Part shown: positions 1-11,386 of the stretch, in pieces | Numbering within the stretch: the first letter of the stretch is position 1 | Layout of the letters: each line of letters begins with the position of its first letter | From: Leucocoprinus leucothites | Lineage: Eukaryota; Basidiomycota; Agaricomycetes; Agaricales; Agaricaceae | Length of the DNA stretch: 64,000 bases | Direction of reading: 5' to 3' | Assembly (NCBI GenBank): GCA_013368445.1 | Contig: JAACJO010000003.1 | Coordinates: forward strand, 1,984,001 to 2,048,000 | The notes under the pieces: generated by a model | The model's input: only the letters and a program-made list of their open reading frames with translations | The model's database searches: none | What the model was told of the DNA's origin: nothing | Translations under genes and position numbers: made by a program

Positions 1-266
1 TCGCTATAAACATCGTGGTTGCGCGTCGATAGGCACCCCACTTGATGGGCCTGTGGCTGAAAGCGGACAATTCTGTCCACTGTTCCCCGTTTTACTCAAT
101 ACGAGTCAGGCATTCTTTTCATGTCAATTTCAATGTTTAAGTAGGAAGATACCAAAAACATCTATAATTACATCTTACTAGAATTACATGGATATATTAC
201 AGCACAATAATTAAATGATTCATTGAATCATTCACTTGTGGAGATTAAGCACTTTCAAAATCTGGA

Positions 267-1244
267 TTAAGATCTAGAAATGCTCATGACCTTGCCGCAA
301 GACTGACGACTGTGGTCAGGATATTTTGAAAGAGAGACAAAAATAGAAGACTCACACGGTGTTTTTGGTGGATTCCCAGTCAAACTGACGACAATCTTTC
401 TTCGGATAGCACTGCCGGAAGTCTGCGAAGTTGTCAATGTTTTGCGTCCCAGTTGCCTGTTATTGGATTTTTGTTCCTTACCTCGTTGGCATTCGACATG
501 ACCGTTGTGAAACCCGCGGACAAAGGTGCAGTTGCACGAGCTCCTCGGTCAATGCCGTGTCCATCATAGAAAGATGTTGTGTTGCGAGAAGTTTTGATCG
601 GTGGAGGTCGCCACCTTGGAGTCTTTGGTGAGGAGGCATTAAGAGGTGGTGGTGTTGGAAGATCAACTTTCATCGATTGGAGAGTGGCAAGCTCTTGTTC
701 ATCACGGGCAACGAGAGCGATGACTTGTTCAATGGGCACGTTGGTCGTTCCATCTGGTAACTGTAAGGAGCAATATATGAGTCAGATAGGGGCAAAGGGT
801 TCAACGTATCGGAAATTAAGAACGCACAATTATTTTTCCTAGGATTCCGGGACTCTGTGCTTCGACATCAATCATTGCAATATCCGACTCCTGAAAGCAT
901 GACAGGGACCTGAGTGAGTCATACACTAGATGGATGCCAATGGGATGTACACACGATTTGCAAGAGGACATCTCCAGGAGCAAATGCCTCTCCTTCCTTC
1001 TTTTTCCATCTGGTAATAGTGCATTCATTCATGAGAGGCGACATTGCAGGCATCAATATCGCTTGTCGGCGAAGAGAGCCATGAAATCCTAGTACATGAG
1101 CTAATTTGAGACTGCTCGGCTAAGTCGATAGCACGAAAAGCGAAAAAACCGACCTCGAGCCGCAGTACGGTCAAGTGATTGCGCCTGGGCGGATTTCTGA
1201 GTATTCGCAACAGCCCTCGTCACAGTGTTCAGTGAGCGGGACAT
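267..1244 (-). CDS. PDX1: PDX1-like lipoyl-domain protein (pyruvate dehydrogenase E3-binding protein family)
   Basis: Five exons: 1244-1154, 1088-955, 890-828, 760-482, 422-267; 240 aa. The first 31 residues are Ser/Arg/Ala-rich with almost no acidic residues, as in a mitochondrial presequence. A biotinyl/lipoyl domain follows (about residues 42-110) with MPAMSPLM, the GDVLLQI strand, IDVEAQ and the PIEQVIALVA strand. In this family the domain sits on the E3-binding protein of the pyruvate dehydrogenase complex in the mitochondrial matrix. The lipoyl lysine expected in the hairpin (E-T-D-K-A in most members) is Ile79 here (E-S-D-I-A). I see no clear E3-binding domain after it; the tail is Pro/Ser-rich and short, while PDX1 proteins often exceed 380 aa. 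The last exon end is the least certain part, because a small intron could lie near 325-355. The lipoyl fold is firm; the PDX1 assignment is by motif similarity. Confidence 0.72.
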
Positions 1245-2080
1245 CGTGATGGAGGTTAGCCACGTTGAAGGACAGAGGAGGGTTAATTTTAGTTGGGGGA
1301 CGAGGATAAATTGAGATGAGAAGCAAGAAGTGAGAGAGGGCACGAGGTGTGGTCAAGGACCCGGTAGAGAACTGTGAGCGAGAGACGAGAGCTCAGAGCA
1401 GTTGAAGAGTAAGGCAGTCGACCAGCAACGGCTTTTAGTACTCGGCAGGGGTATGTCACTTACCAAACCTGGGGCTCGCTATTTATGCGCCGGCTGCAGA
1501 TATGGGAAGGTCGTCTCTATTGGAAATGGTTGTTGATCGGTTTTTGATCGACTACTTTGGGCTCAAGATGACGGCGGCGTGATTGTGGCAATCTGTTCAG
1601 GAAACAATCCGGGGCCATATAGTGTTCCTGTATGATCTCTAGTACTGTTCTCTTCTATTACTTGTCCACGGGGTGGGTACATACAATGATCTGGCACGAG
1701 CTAGAGGGAAAGGCCCAAAAGGCCTCGTGGTACCCAGACATAGCCTTGTGTTCTGGGGATGAGGTCATCGGAAGTATCCAAGTTCGTCTGGTCGGTTGTT
1801 GAAGTGCTGGATTACCCGTAGATATCGCTTTGCAGTAGGCCCTACTTGGCAGAGTCCGAGAGCTGAAGCGCATAAATAAAGTCACATCCGGCCGCCAGAG
1901 AGCAGTCAAGCGGGCTATAGTAATTCATCCTTGAAAGTCCGTCGAGCCTGAACCCGGAACATAGATCAGTACACAGAAGCTTATTCTATATTCAGGCTAC
2001 GTGCAACTGGTACAAGCTCCACAAGACTGCTACGCTAATTAGGACTAGAAGGTACAATACAACTCCAAAGATCCGTTGCA
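1245..2080. other. Intergenic, no gene seen
   Basis: This is the promoter side of the lipoyl-domain gene and the 3' side of the thioesterase-like gene. Open frames here (for example 1658-1909 on the minus strand) have no recognisable motif or convincing splice partners. Confidence 0.5.
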
Positions 2081-3309
2081 TCATAGTCTGGCAACCTCTT
2101 TATCCGCTCTCTTGCTTGCCTCATCGAATGGTATAACCAAGGCCATCTGAGTGGCAATAGCCAGACAAACTTGCTTGTCCCTCCAGTCTTCGACGAATTT
2201 GCCTTCTCCGATATTTGTTGGTGCGGTCCAGGCTTCAACGTAAGCCTCGTGTCGGCCTTGGGGGTGGTTTATGAATTTACCCGTGGAGTAAAGGCCAACA
2301 GTTCGGGAAGCATGGAAGTCAGAGGGTTTGGGTATCGGAGCTTTGAACTCTATTGACATCGTCACGGTCGGGAACCAACTAGAAAATACATACTTTCAGT
2401 TAGATCACCTGAGCTCGCCCAACAGAGCGAGATGACGCACCTAGAGCCTAACCCCTTCCTCTCACTTCGAGGCAACATTGTTGGTAAATTGGAGAACATG
2501 TCAACCAGGAAAGCAATTGCAGGTGGAGTGATCGTCTCCCTCTCTTCAGAGAATCCCAACCAGGCCCCCCATTCGGTACCTCCACCGCCGATCGTGACGC
2601 TATTCGTTCTATTTGAGTGGTCTGGCTGGTTCCTAGCTTCAATCTCGGGCTCCTCTGTCCATCGAATGTGGTGTTTGAATACCCAACGATCATTTACTTG
2701 CTTCTTCGGCGCCCTTGAGGGGTGACAGTGGAGTGGCACTCTCCGAGAATAGGGGGACGGGGGACTCAGAGTTAACAAGGCTTTGTCGCCAGGTGCTGGA
2801 CCGTTATGACCGAAAATCATGTGCGTAGTAACTTTGAGCGTATTCTGCCCACGCCTCAGTTATTCTCTTCTCTTCCCTGCAAAAACGTGGCAGAACTTAC
2901 CTTCTGAAAGAGATCTGCTGCAATATTAGTGAAGCCTTTTCCAGACTTGATAATGCAAACATGAATCTCGAAGGGACCAGCTGCCGAGGGCCGCAAATAA
3001 TGTGCTGTGACATGAATAGGGTCTTTCTGTGTCGTAGACGACTGAAATCTCATTGCAGCCTCCACAATCAGAGCGAGGATATACCCTGAAATGATTATCA
3101 GTAAATTTCATGACAATAAACTCTTCACGAAACGAGCCTCCATGAGGTATTCTGTGGTGCACTGAATATCAGTTTACAGTCGGCCAATAAACGAGGACTG
3201 ACTTGATGACAACCCATTCAGGATCCACCGTGCCTCGATAAATCTTTCCATGGTCCCCAGTGCTTTCCGAGTAAGGCTCGAGTTCAATTGCTTTGCTGAA
3301 GGGAGCCAT
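2081..3309 (-). CDS. Acyl-CoA thioesterase-like protein (double-hotdog, TesB-like superfamily)
   Basis: Exons 3309-3198, 3161-3138, 3085-2901, 2844-2441 and 2378-2081 give 340 aa. The N-terminal hotdog half shows the PHGG turn followed by a long helix (ILALIVEAAMRFQ) and an HVTAHYLRP strand; the C-terminal half ends in VCLAIATQMALV, the usual last strand of fungal thioesterase-like proteins. The family hydrolyses acyl-CoA esters, but the substrate cannot be read from sequence. Two junctions are irregular. Joining exon 1 to exon 2 in the frame that gives V-H-H-R-I-P-H-G-G needs a non-GT donor (tcctcg), and exon 2, only 24 nt, ends at a GC donor (gctcgt). The other introns are canonical. Either the introns are non-canonical or the 5' model is wrong; the three downstream exons are solid. 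The ATG at 3309 is the first in frame before the conserved region. Confidence 0.78.
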
Positions 3310-4026
3310 TGACAAAAAGGCCTAGTTCAAAGGATTTCCACATCACGACAGCGGTTGGTGTCTGATAAAAACACGGAACAGAGTGACAACTCACCGGTAT
3401 ATTAGACGCCGAAAGCCGGCCCCGAAGATCCGGGCTGCGGAGCTCGGACAGTAGGCCGCTCAGTGGGGAAGCAGTGAGGACCACAACAGGCAACAGATTA
3501 CAACCTCAGGCTACTGATACAATATAGGATAGTCTCCTCGAGTCGAAGGTTGCTGAGTTACAAGTTACCTAGTTAGTCGGTGGATGTTACAAAGAATTCT
3601 CGCTTTCGTCCGATTTCCGATGAATTTCGGTGAAAGTTGCCAGAACAACGCTGGGCGCTGTCAAACCTCTGATTCCCGCATTCCGGCGGAATTGCTGAGC
3701 TTGGCTTTGAGTGTGGAAGGAAAGAAGATATATGTATGTCCTCAGGTCTCAGGAGGTGTTCACCCTGCAAAAGATATACCGTTGAATTGCAATGTCTGCA
3801 CTTGCTCGAAATAGTCAGCCTTGTTCTGCCGGCTTCCACCTCCGCGTAACGACCGTGACGCCGCTTCACATACCACAGCCGCGTAATGTCAATGGCAACG
3901 CACTTGTAATAGCTTTTCTCAACGTTGACTTTCAACAGCCGCTCCTTCCACACTTTCGCTCGTTTTATCTGTAGTTTATGACCTTCAGGACCCAAGACGC
4001 ACCTAGCTGAACCTACGAAACTCGCC
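3310..4026. promoter_or_regulatory. Divergent promoter region between thioesterase-like and DHHC genes
   Basis: About 0.7 kb separates two divergently transcribed start codons, so it must hold both promoters. No TATA box stands out. The 187-codon minus-strand frame at 3573-4136 overlaps the start of the DHHC gene and shows no domain, so I treat it as chance. Confidence 0.45.
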
Positions 4027-5515
4027 ATGGCCCCTCGAAGATTTCCCCTGCTCAACTTCGAATTTGATATGCAGTCGCGGAACCCTCTAAGCCCTGCAAA
4101 TTCTACCTCCAGTCCTTCCGGCCATGATGATAGCACGCCCGTGAAACGATGGTATCATTACGTCCCACTCTGTGGTATGTATCACAATGTTGGAACCCGA
4201 GTTGTCATTCCGATCTCAACCTATTCTCATCTATTCAATCTAGTGGTTGTTCTCCTTATCCTGGCGCCTCATCCGTCCTTACTCTTCGTGCTTGTCGATT
4301 TCCATCTCCTCACCATGGGCCAAACCTACGCTTTTGGACTACACCTCTTTGTTACTTATACCCTAACGTTTTGCGCCTTTTCCTCTCTCATTGTTTTGAT
4401 CGCACGCGATCCTGGCCCTGTCACCATGCCCAAGCCCTTGGGCAGCACCGATGCAGATGACGATTTGGATTTAACGGAGGCTTTAATGCCACCTGAGGAC
4501 TATAGCCATCCGAGTAAATGGTGCCGCAAGTGTTTTGTAAGCTTTGTTTTTCATGTCTCCCGAGCACTAACTTAGAGATGGTAGGCGCCAAAACCCGAGA
4601 GAACACATCATTGTAATATATGTGGTCGGTGTGTTCTGAAAATGGGTCTGTCTTGTTCTATTATCCTACAAGGAGGGGAAACTCAGAATACCTATAGATC
4701 ATCATTGTCCATGGTTAGCTTCCAAATGCATTGTGAGCGCACTCTGCTTCAACGAGAGCTATCAAGATGCTGACGAATACATAGGGCCACCGGACATATC
4801 CCGCCTTCGTTCATTTCTTGACTTGTATCACCCTTCTTTCAATATACATCGCCATTGTAGCAGGATCCGCTCTAATCTACGCCTTTAATAACCCCCTTAC
4901 TGTTGTAAGTCAATTTACTATCTTCAAGATTTCAACGACTGATCATACCCTACCCAGAATGAATATACGCCTATACATGAAATGGCTCTAGCGTTCGCCG
5001 GTATCCTATTCACCCTCGTGATTGGTTCCTTCCTGTGCTACCATATTTACCTCATTTCGTTCGTTCTCTTCCTATTCTTTCCTTGTAGTCGCTAACGCCC
5101 CGTGAAGGACCAATCAAACAACTCTGGAAAACGTCACCCCTTTCATGATTTTACGCCACCTTCCTCCCCTCCCTCCAGGAAGTCACCACCTCTCCGATCC
5201 GCCGATAGAACCGGAGCTATCCTATGAACAACGAAGACTAGTGAAAGATGCGCATCATCATATCCGACTCTATGATCTCGGCTGGCGCAAAAATTGGTCC
5301 CAAGTTTTTGGCTGGAAGCGCAAATATGGTCTCGTATATCGTTTATTCTGTGGTGGATCATCGTACGTGTTCTTGCTTCACTTTTTTCTAATCGGCTGCT
5401 GACCTCAGAGAATCATAGACCCGGCGATGGCAAATCCTTCCCTCGAAATCCAAAATCTGATGAAGTACTTGCCAGACTGGCAAAAGAGCTTGTTGAAATG
5501 GACTATGATGCCTAA
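4027..5515 (+). CDS. DHHC-type protein S-palmitoyltransferase
   Basis: Eight exons: 4027-4174, 4244-4536, 4585-4645, 4698-4732, 4785-4904, 4958-5058, 5108-5362, 5419-5515; 369 aa. All introns are GT-AG and 48-69 nt. Two hydrophobic segments lead into a Cys-rich domain with CRKCFAPKPERTHHC, CGRCVLKMDHHCPWL and KCIGHRTYP, so the catalytic DHHC cysteine is present and its codons are split by an intron. Two further membrane segments follow (about residues 190-255), then the TTLE motif (TTxE) that marks this family. The enzyme transfers palmitate from CoA to cytosolic cysteines of membrane-associated proteins. Four membrane spans and a cytosolic DHHC loop resemble yeast Pfa3 or Pfa4; I cannot tell which orthologue it is. 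The C-terminal WRKNWSQVFG stretch is typical of the fungal members. Confidence 0.92.
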
Positions 5516-6216
5516 GTTATACTTTAATATTCCTTTTGTTTCGTGCTTCATATTGTACCTGTCCTCTAATACTAATCAGTAATCGGACTGTAGGTGAACA
5601 TCGACAGTAATCTAGTTTCTTTTGTAGTTTTGATTCCGCTGCTCTAAGCCAGCAGGCTTACAACCGAACAATATCGGACGATTCTTCCTTATTTGTTCTT
5701 CGAGTACCAACTCATGGACGTATGTTTAAACATACCCTCTATAAAATTTATATACTCCCTTCCCCGGTGCGACCTCTGACTATATCTGGTCGCACAGCGG
5801 CTCAGGTTTTTAACGCGAGGATCAGAAATTCGCCAAGTGCTTGTGCAGAATGTCACCAAGCGTATCAACTATCGTTTGGTAGTTCATGAAGGTCAGCTTC
5901 GAACCAAGGCTCTGGACTCACGGTTTTGTTTTAATTTCACCACTCCCATTCCCCTCCCCCTGTGACAATGCACATACAGCCATGGCAAACTCGCATGTCG
6001 TAGCGAGATCAAAGACGTAAGATCGCATTTATTTGTGTTCATTACAAGCAATCCACGCCCAGGGCAAAGTACCAATACTTATATAGACACATACATATGA
6101 TCATCGTCCGGATTGCGGTGAGCTGGGGGGGCTGCCCGGGACCGTCGTCCGTGTTGGCGGCACGTTTCCCTCGTTCACAGTACACATTCATGCATTCAGT
6201 ACTGAAAATACACAAG
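5516..6216. other. Intergenic between converging genes
   Basis: The 3' ends of the DHHC gene (+) and the F-box gene (-) face each other here. I see no coding potential beyond random short frames and no strong terminator-like structure. Confidence 0.45.
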
Positions 6217-8026
6217 CTAAACAAACAAGGCTCCTTGAGTCTGAACAAGTCCTGTATCTTGTTTCCAAACAAAAGCGGGTGGTACGACGGACTTCATCAC
6301 AAACATCTGCCCCTTAAAAGAATCCATCCAAGTTATGCCAACCTCTCCTCTGAACTTATCAGCCCAATGATAATGCAACCGGGTGCGAGGGGGGCACTCC
6401 TGCATCGAGTTGGGTCGGTGCCCGGGCCCTAAGGTGCCAGAGGCATCTTCTACCACAGTGGCAGTGATCGCCTTTGCGGCAGACTCTTCTTCGAACAGTA
6501 TCCGAATCAGGTAGCGGTTGACCTCTGCGACACCGGTGCATGAAGCCATCATCAGCATCGATTGGGCAGAAGGGCAGGCGTTCGCACAAAGAAGATGACA
6601 CTCCAGTCGTCCGAAGAATTCACCGCAGATCCGGGTGTCGTCCAGATTGTCTAGATGCAGTACAGATGGAGGTGAGGGAGAGTGAAGGTCGTGCTTTAGG
6701 AGAACGATTTGGCTTTCCGTTTGGCAGCGTTTTGTTCCAACAACGGTGAGGGTTGAAGGTGAATGTTCCTGTATGTACCATATTTTGTGAAACTGGAAGG
6801 GGAACTGGCCGGAAAAAGATGGTCGCTTTGGATACAGCACCTCAGGATCTCCATTATTCTGCGTCCTTCCTACTTGAGCGGAAGGAAGCTCAAAAACCTC
6901 GTAGTCCTTCGAGCTCGCGATATGGATAAAATACGAATGGGTAACAAAGAATCTGAGGGCATCAAACTTCACCCTCCTTCCAGTGATTTGGCTAGGGAGC
7001 CCTTGCATGTTGATATGGGAACGCTGTGAGGACCATGCTGAATATCAACCCTGATAACAAAATTTGAAGTAAAGAGACTTACATGCGTAGGCAACATCAT
7101 GACCCGTTTCGTTCTCTTTGACGCGAGTAAGAGTCTTCCAGTCGGACTCTGATTCCACTCCAAGATCACAACATGGTCATCGTCAAGCCAGCGTATTACC
7201 CCCATCCTTAGTTCAGAGGGCAATCCCAACGACTCCGTTGAATGGCGAATTTCATTGTCCACCAGCTGAATTCGGGTGATATAGCTGTACGGTTGTCCGG
7301 TACGACGAAATAAGTATCGGAGTCTCCGGAATTAAGTAACTGGGCAACTCACAGCTTTGCACGAGCCTTCCCATGAGTCCTTCTTGCATAGACTATGAAC
7401 AACGAATCATCCACGACCCGTGCGTCTAAGTTCGAAGAGGGGTCGAAGGGTCGAAATTCATGATACGGAGTTCCGAGTCGATAGACAAATGCATGCTCCG
7501 TTTCCTCGCCTGGTCCTACTTGGCCAGTCGGCTGGGGGTACCAGCGAAAAGTAGCGGGATTGTCTTGTGATCGTATGTCCAACGAGACGTAGAATCTACC
7601 CATATAACCGCAAATGCGGTTCATGTTGTCTGAGAGGCTGCCGAGCCAATGCATTTTAGGTGTCTGCTTCGGTATGAGGCCCGCCCATTGCCTCTCAGTA
7701 AGCTCGGCTCGCCAAAGCAGCCTCCGGAGATCTTGGGTAGGTGTAGAACGCGATAACGTGTCCGGAGGAACAAAGGTCGTGTATCCAGTGTTTCCATTAT
7801 CGAGTATTCTGAGCCAGATGATTCTCGTGAACGACAATCTTTGTAATCGTCGGCATAGCTGGTGGAAAAGTCAAGGGAAGAACTTTTGCCGAACAAGGAA
7901 TAAGTAAAAACGACATACTGAACTGCACCTAGTCACTTCGAGGGCGGTGAGTAGAGCTAGGATTTCAAGGAGGATATCATCAGGAAGAGAGAGTAAGTTA
8001 CTTGACCCTGAGGCATTAGTGATCAT
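6217..8026 (-). CDS. F-box protein
   Basis: Exons 8026-7919, 7858-7353, 7284-7083 and 7023-6217; 540 aa. All introns are GT-AG and in phase. The N-terminus holds an F-box: LLSLPDDILLEILALL, then CSSLCRRLQRLS across the first intron, and a Trp shortly after. The remaining ~490 residues show no named repeat; they alternate strands and hydrophobic stretches, as in large agaricomycete F-box families. F-box proteins bind Skp1 and bring substrates to an SCF ubiquitin ligase; the substrate is unknown. The start at 8026 (MITNASG) is chosen because it lies just before the F-box; an in-frame ATG at 8101 would add 25 hydrophobic residues. Family-wide expansion makes a one-to-one orthologue unlikely. Confidence 0.82.
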
Positions 8027-8542
8027 TATGTAGGTCAGAGTGTTTCCTTTTACTTTGAACACATCACTTACAAAAAATATTGGATGGATGGTTATGAGCA
8101 TTTACACCTAGGTTACATGTGAATCACACCAACATCCATATCAGATAGTACCATGTCTCTTCTGCAACAATCTCAGAATTAGACTGCTAACAGTCTTGAA
8201 ATAAGAGTAGTCATCTCTCAGATCACACCAAAGAAATTGAAGCTCTACATCCTATGATTGGCACTCAGATGTAGTCAACAACATCAAGTAGCTACATATA
8301 TAACTACCAGGCATTGTTGGAAGATGATCTGGGGTAATTAATTTGCAAAACCAAAACTGCTGGTATGCATCCATCACCAACAGCAGTTAGTAGAGAGCTC
8401 CCTCTACATTTCTCATGCGGAGCAGTTAAGCACTGGCACACTTCACCAGACTATACACACTCATCACATACAATCTAATGATCTTCAGTTGCGGGGGTGT
8501 TATTCAGCTCATCTCATGAGTGAATCCACTGCATACTGATGA

Positions 8543-8760
8543 TTATCGGTCGGCGGGGACGTCGAGGTTTACTCGAACGTCAAATTCTTGGCGATCAATC
8601 TGTAAAGGATGTGAGATTGATGTAATCATAGTAGACAAGAGCGAACATACCTCATGATCCAGCGTCCTTGCAGGCGATCTCATATCACCCAAAGGAATGT
8701 CAATACGCAGCTACAGCGTCTGGGTGGCATCCATGCCCTGGTGCAACCCCCGTCTCTAAA
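8543..8760 (-). pseudogene. Possible 3' relic of a gene with an in-frame stop
   Basis: Two short stretches, 8710-8651 and 8599-8543, splice cleanly (gtatgt..ttacag) into 38 protein-like codons (LRIDIPLGDMRSP ... then IDRQEFDVRVNLDVP) ending at a stop. The same frame continues upstream as GMDATQTL but is interrupted by TAG at 8711-8713, where CAG (Gln) would be a one-base change. I could not connect it to a longer gene. It may instead be the last exons of an intact gene whose acceptor is the tag at 8713-8711. No function is suggested. Confidence 0.25.
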
Positions 8761-10177
8761 AATGTACGTTAGCTCAAGGTAAGCAAGGGATAGGGGTCAG
8801 AAACGCACGGTCCCTCCACAGGCGACACTTGGGTGGTTGGGGAGTCAACTCCGAAGAGTTGATCAAAGTGCCGGGGAGGCTGATATACACAACGCTCCTA
8901 TGTTTAGGGCGGGCTCAATGGCATTCCCACGTCCTTGGAATTTCTACATTCAGAACAGCGTCGAATTTGATGTCATTGAGCTACTGGCGGCGGGACACTG
9001 GACAGACTAGGCTCCTCCTTCTTCGTACTACCTCATGATGTATTTTATTTTATACACCACGTCCCGGTCAGCAGGTCGATCCTCGAGGTACCTTAGACTA
9101 ACACGACAGTTTATTTCGTTCAGGGAATCTCAATCTGTACGATGTAGCTTGTCTTGAATGCATTACTCCAAATGTATCAACAGATTTCCCTGATTATCTC
9201 TGTAAACACTGCCGCAACAATTCGGCACCGGGTACCAACTACCAAATTACAGGAGCGCAGTAAGACATTTGACGATGCGGCACGAGGCACAAGTCGCAAA
9301 AAGAAAGATTGAGTTGGTGGCGTTTTTCCAAGTCGCGTTAAGCTGTTAGAGCCACAACCCGGCCTCCAATGCCTGTTTGGCCGATTAATCGAGAGGAGGG
9401 ATGAGTCCTGGGACATATATGAAAACCAGCTCGATCTTAGTTGTACATGTAACACCTTTCGGTCTGCTTGGTTGACAAGGTGAATGCGGGAGGGTCTGGA
9501 CCTTGCCTTGGAACGAAAAACTGAATCCGAATGTGCTATGGCCCGGTATTTGCGGAAACCGGAATGAGGATCTCTCCATTGGTCAGGACGGACCTCTCTC
9601 ACGATCAAGATAGTCCCTGGCAACCCTTTGCCTTCAAAACCTTCAAAGCTCTCAGATGTTTCCACTCCTGTATGGTAGGCATACCTCCAAGTCGCAACAA
9701 TGCAAGCTGGGAGACGACATACAAAATAGAGGCCTAACGCGCATCGGTAGACCCTCGAGCGACGTGTGTTTCCCTGACGGCTTATCATCCGCCTAGTCAG
9801 CGAAACATTTTCGTGGGCCCGGTGGTTGCGCTTCGGACATGTATCCCTTGCTGACCCATCGCGACATAAGGAACTGCCACTCCCTTTCAAGAATCTCACC
9901 GCTTCGGCCCGTCATCCTCCTTCACCTATAAACACCCTCCGCCCACTTCCTCACCTTCTCTCTCTTGTTCTTGCCTTATCCCTCGCATGTACACCCAGCA
10001 GTAGATCCCCGAAGCGCTCTGCCAACACCCTCATCTCACTTTCCTTCCATTCGACCCTTCTATCGAGAATCACTCGCCCTTCCCAGAAGTGGTCGCGCGC
10101 CCAGGCTTTTTTTGGCGAGAAATTTGTACTCAAAAGAACTTGCCTGGGGCCTAAATTCTCTTTCACCAACGCACACC
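8761..10177. other. Long intergenic stretch with a TATA-like box and CT-rich promoter at its right end
   Basis: I see no supported gene here. The 240-codon minus-strand frame at 9177-9899 has an Arg/Ser-rich, motif-free sequence and overlaps the promoter of the next gene, so I do not call it. At 9926-9932 there is a TATA-like ctataaa, followed by about 150 nt of pyrimidine-rich sequence on the plus strand. This arrangement is common upstream of well-expressed fungal genes and lies about 250 nt before the start codon at 10178. Confidence 0.5.
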
Positions 10178-10968
10178 ATGATGACCACACCTTTGGCACC
10201 TGAGATCATCTGGTTCAATCCATCCGATTCCTACTATGATGACCCCATAAATACGCTGGGTGTAGTCAGCAAGTCATCGATAGGCCAAGGCCTGCTCGGG
10301 TGAGCCTTTTAGCTTTCTTGACCCTGCGAACTAAAACCTTATCGCCTACACAGCGCACATTATGGCTTCGAGGAGCAGAATCCCTCAGTGGGTGTCTGGG
10401 TCATGGGTACGCTCTATCTCGCCTCCTCAGCCTCTCTTCTCTCATACTGACCATGCCTCCCAGTCTGGAATACCCTTAAAGAACACCAATCCTTCATGGA
10501 ACATGAATCATACGTTGACTTTGCCCTGCCCGTCATGGAGGCAATGGTCGGTCCCGGCGAAATCACACAGGTCCTCCTGTCCCAACACAACGAGTTCCTG
10601 AAAGCGGTTGCATCTCCTGTAACCCAGTTTATCTATGTCACAATCCGTCCTCGCCATGACAGAAACTACGAGCTGGCCCCTTTAGTTGAGAAACTCGCGA
10701 ACGAGTTAGCGCTGGTACCCGGGTGCAATGGGTCCAGCTGGGGACCTTCGGTCGAGCATGATGACATGTACGTGGGCGTAGTTGGTTGGCGGTGTATTTC
10801 CGTATGTCTGCTTCTTTCCTGCGGGTATTCTGCATTGCTCATGGTTATTTGAATTAGGACCGCGATCGTGCCGTCAAAGGAAGTCTTGCCCCGACAATCG
10901 CTCTCATCCGAGAGATCAGCAAGATCAAATTGAAATATGCTCGGCTTCAGCTGCATGAGACTTCTTGA
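10178..10968 (+). CDS. Small dimeric alpha/beta-barrel-like protein (ABM/stress-responsive type)
   Basis: Exons 10178-10299, 10354-10406, 10464-10801 and 10858-10968; 207 aa; all introns GT-AG. It shows a central GVWVMVWNTLKEHQSFM motif and further strands (FIYVTIRP, MYVGVVGWRCIS), the strand-helix-strand pattern of the dimeric alpha-beta barrel superfamily (antibiotic-biosynthesis monooxygenase, EthD and stress-responsive A/B barrel proteins). I do not see residues that point to one reaction. A TATA-like box and CT-rich leader upstream suggest substantial expression. The fold is inferred from pattern only, so the name should be read as a structural guess; the gene itself is well supported by consistent phases. 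Confidence 0.68.
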
Positions 10969-11386
10969 TTCACACATCCGACACCGTGCACATGCTCCAT
11001 TTACTTGTGTTCATGCTCTTATCTGCTTTCAGTTTTCTTGGAGGGTTTTGGCGTCGTTTTCCTGTTTGATTTTGTCATGTGCTGCACACTCATCACTTTT
11101 CACGGTTTCGTGTCGTTTGCAATCTTTTCGAGTCTTCTCTTTCTCCTGGGTATATTACAGACTTATGTAGACACTTTAAAATCTATCCAAACCAGTCGTT
11201 CGCATTCCAATTTCTAAACTATATTCTTTTTAAATTAACTCACTGGTAGATCGATCACATAAATTAAACAAGCATCATTCTAATCATAACACAAATCTTC
11301 GTAGCAATGGTACCATAATGACCCTCATAGGACTGAGCATCGGTGGCAATACCATCCCACCACCTAAACCACGACGGTGCCATGAG
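10969..11386. other. Intergenic between converging genes
   Basis: This holds the 3' regions of the barrel protein (+) and the MBOAT (-). It is T-rich just after 11000, and small open frames there look like chance. Confidence 0.45.

Noticed and set aside
3573..4136. 187-codon minus-strand open frame
   Set aside because: It is antisense to the first exon and promoter of the DHHC gene and has no recognisable domain.
9177..9899. 240-codon minus-strand open frame
   Set aside because: Arg/Ser-rich with no motif, no hydrophobic core pattern and no splice partners; it overlaps the promoter of the gene at 10178.
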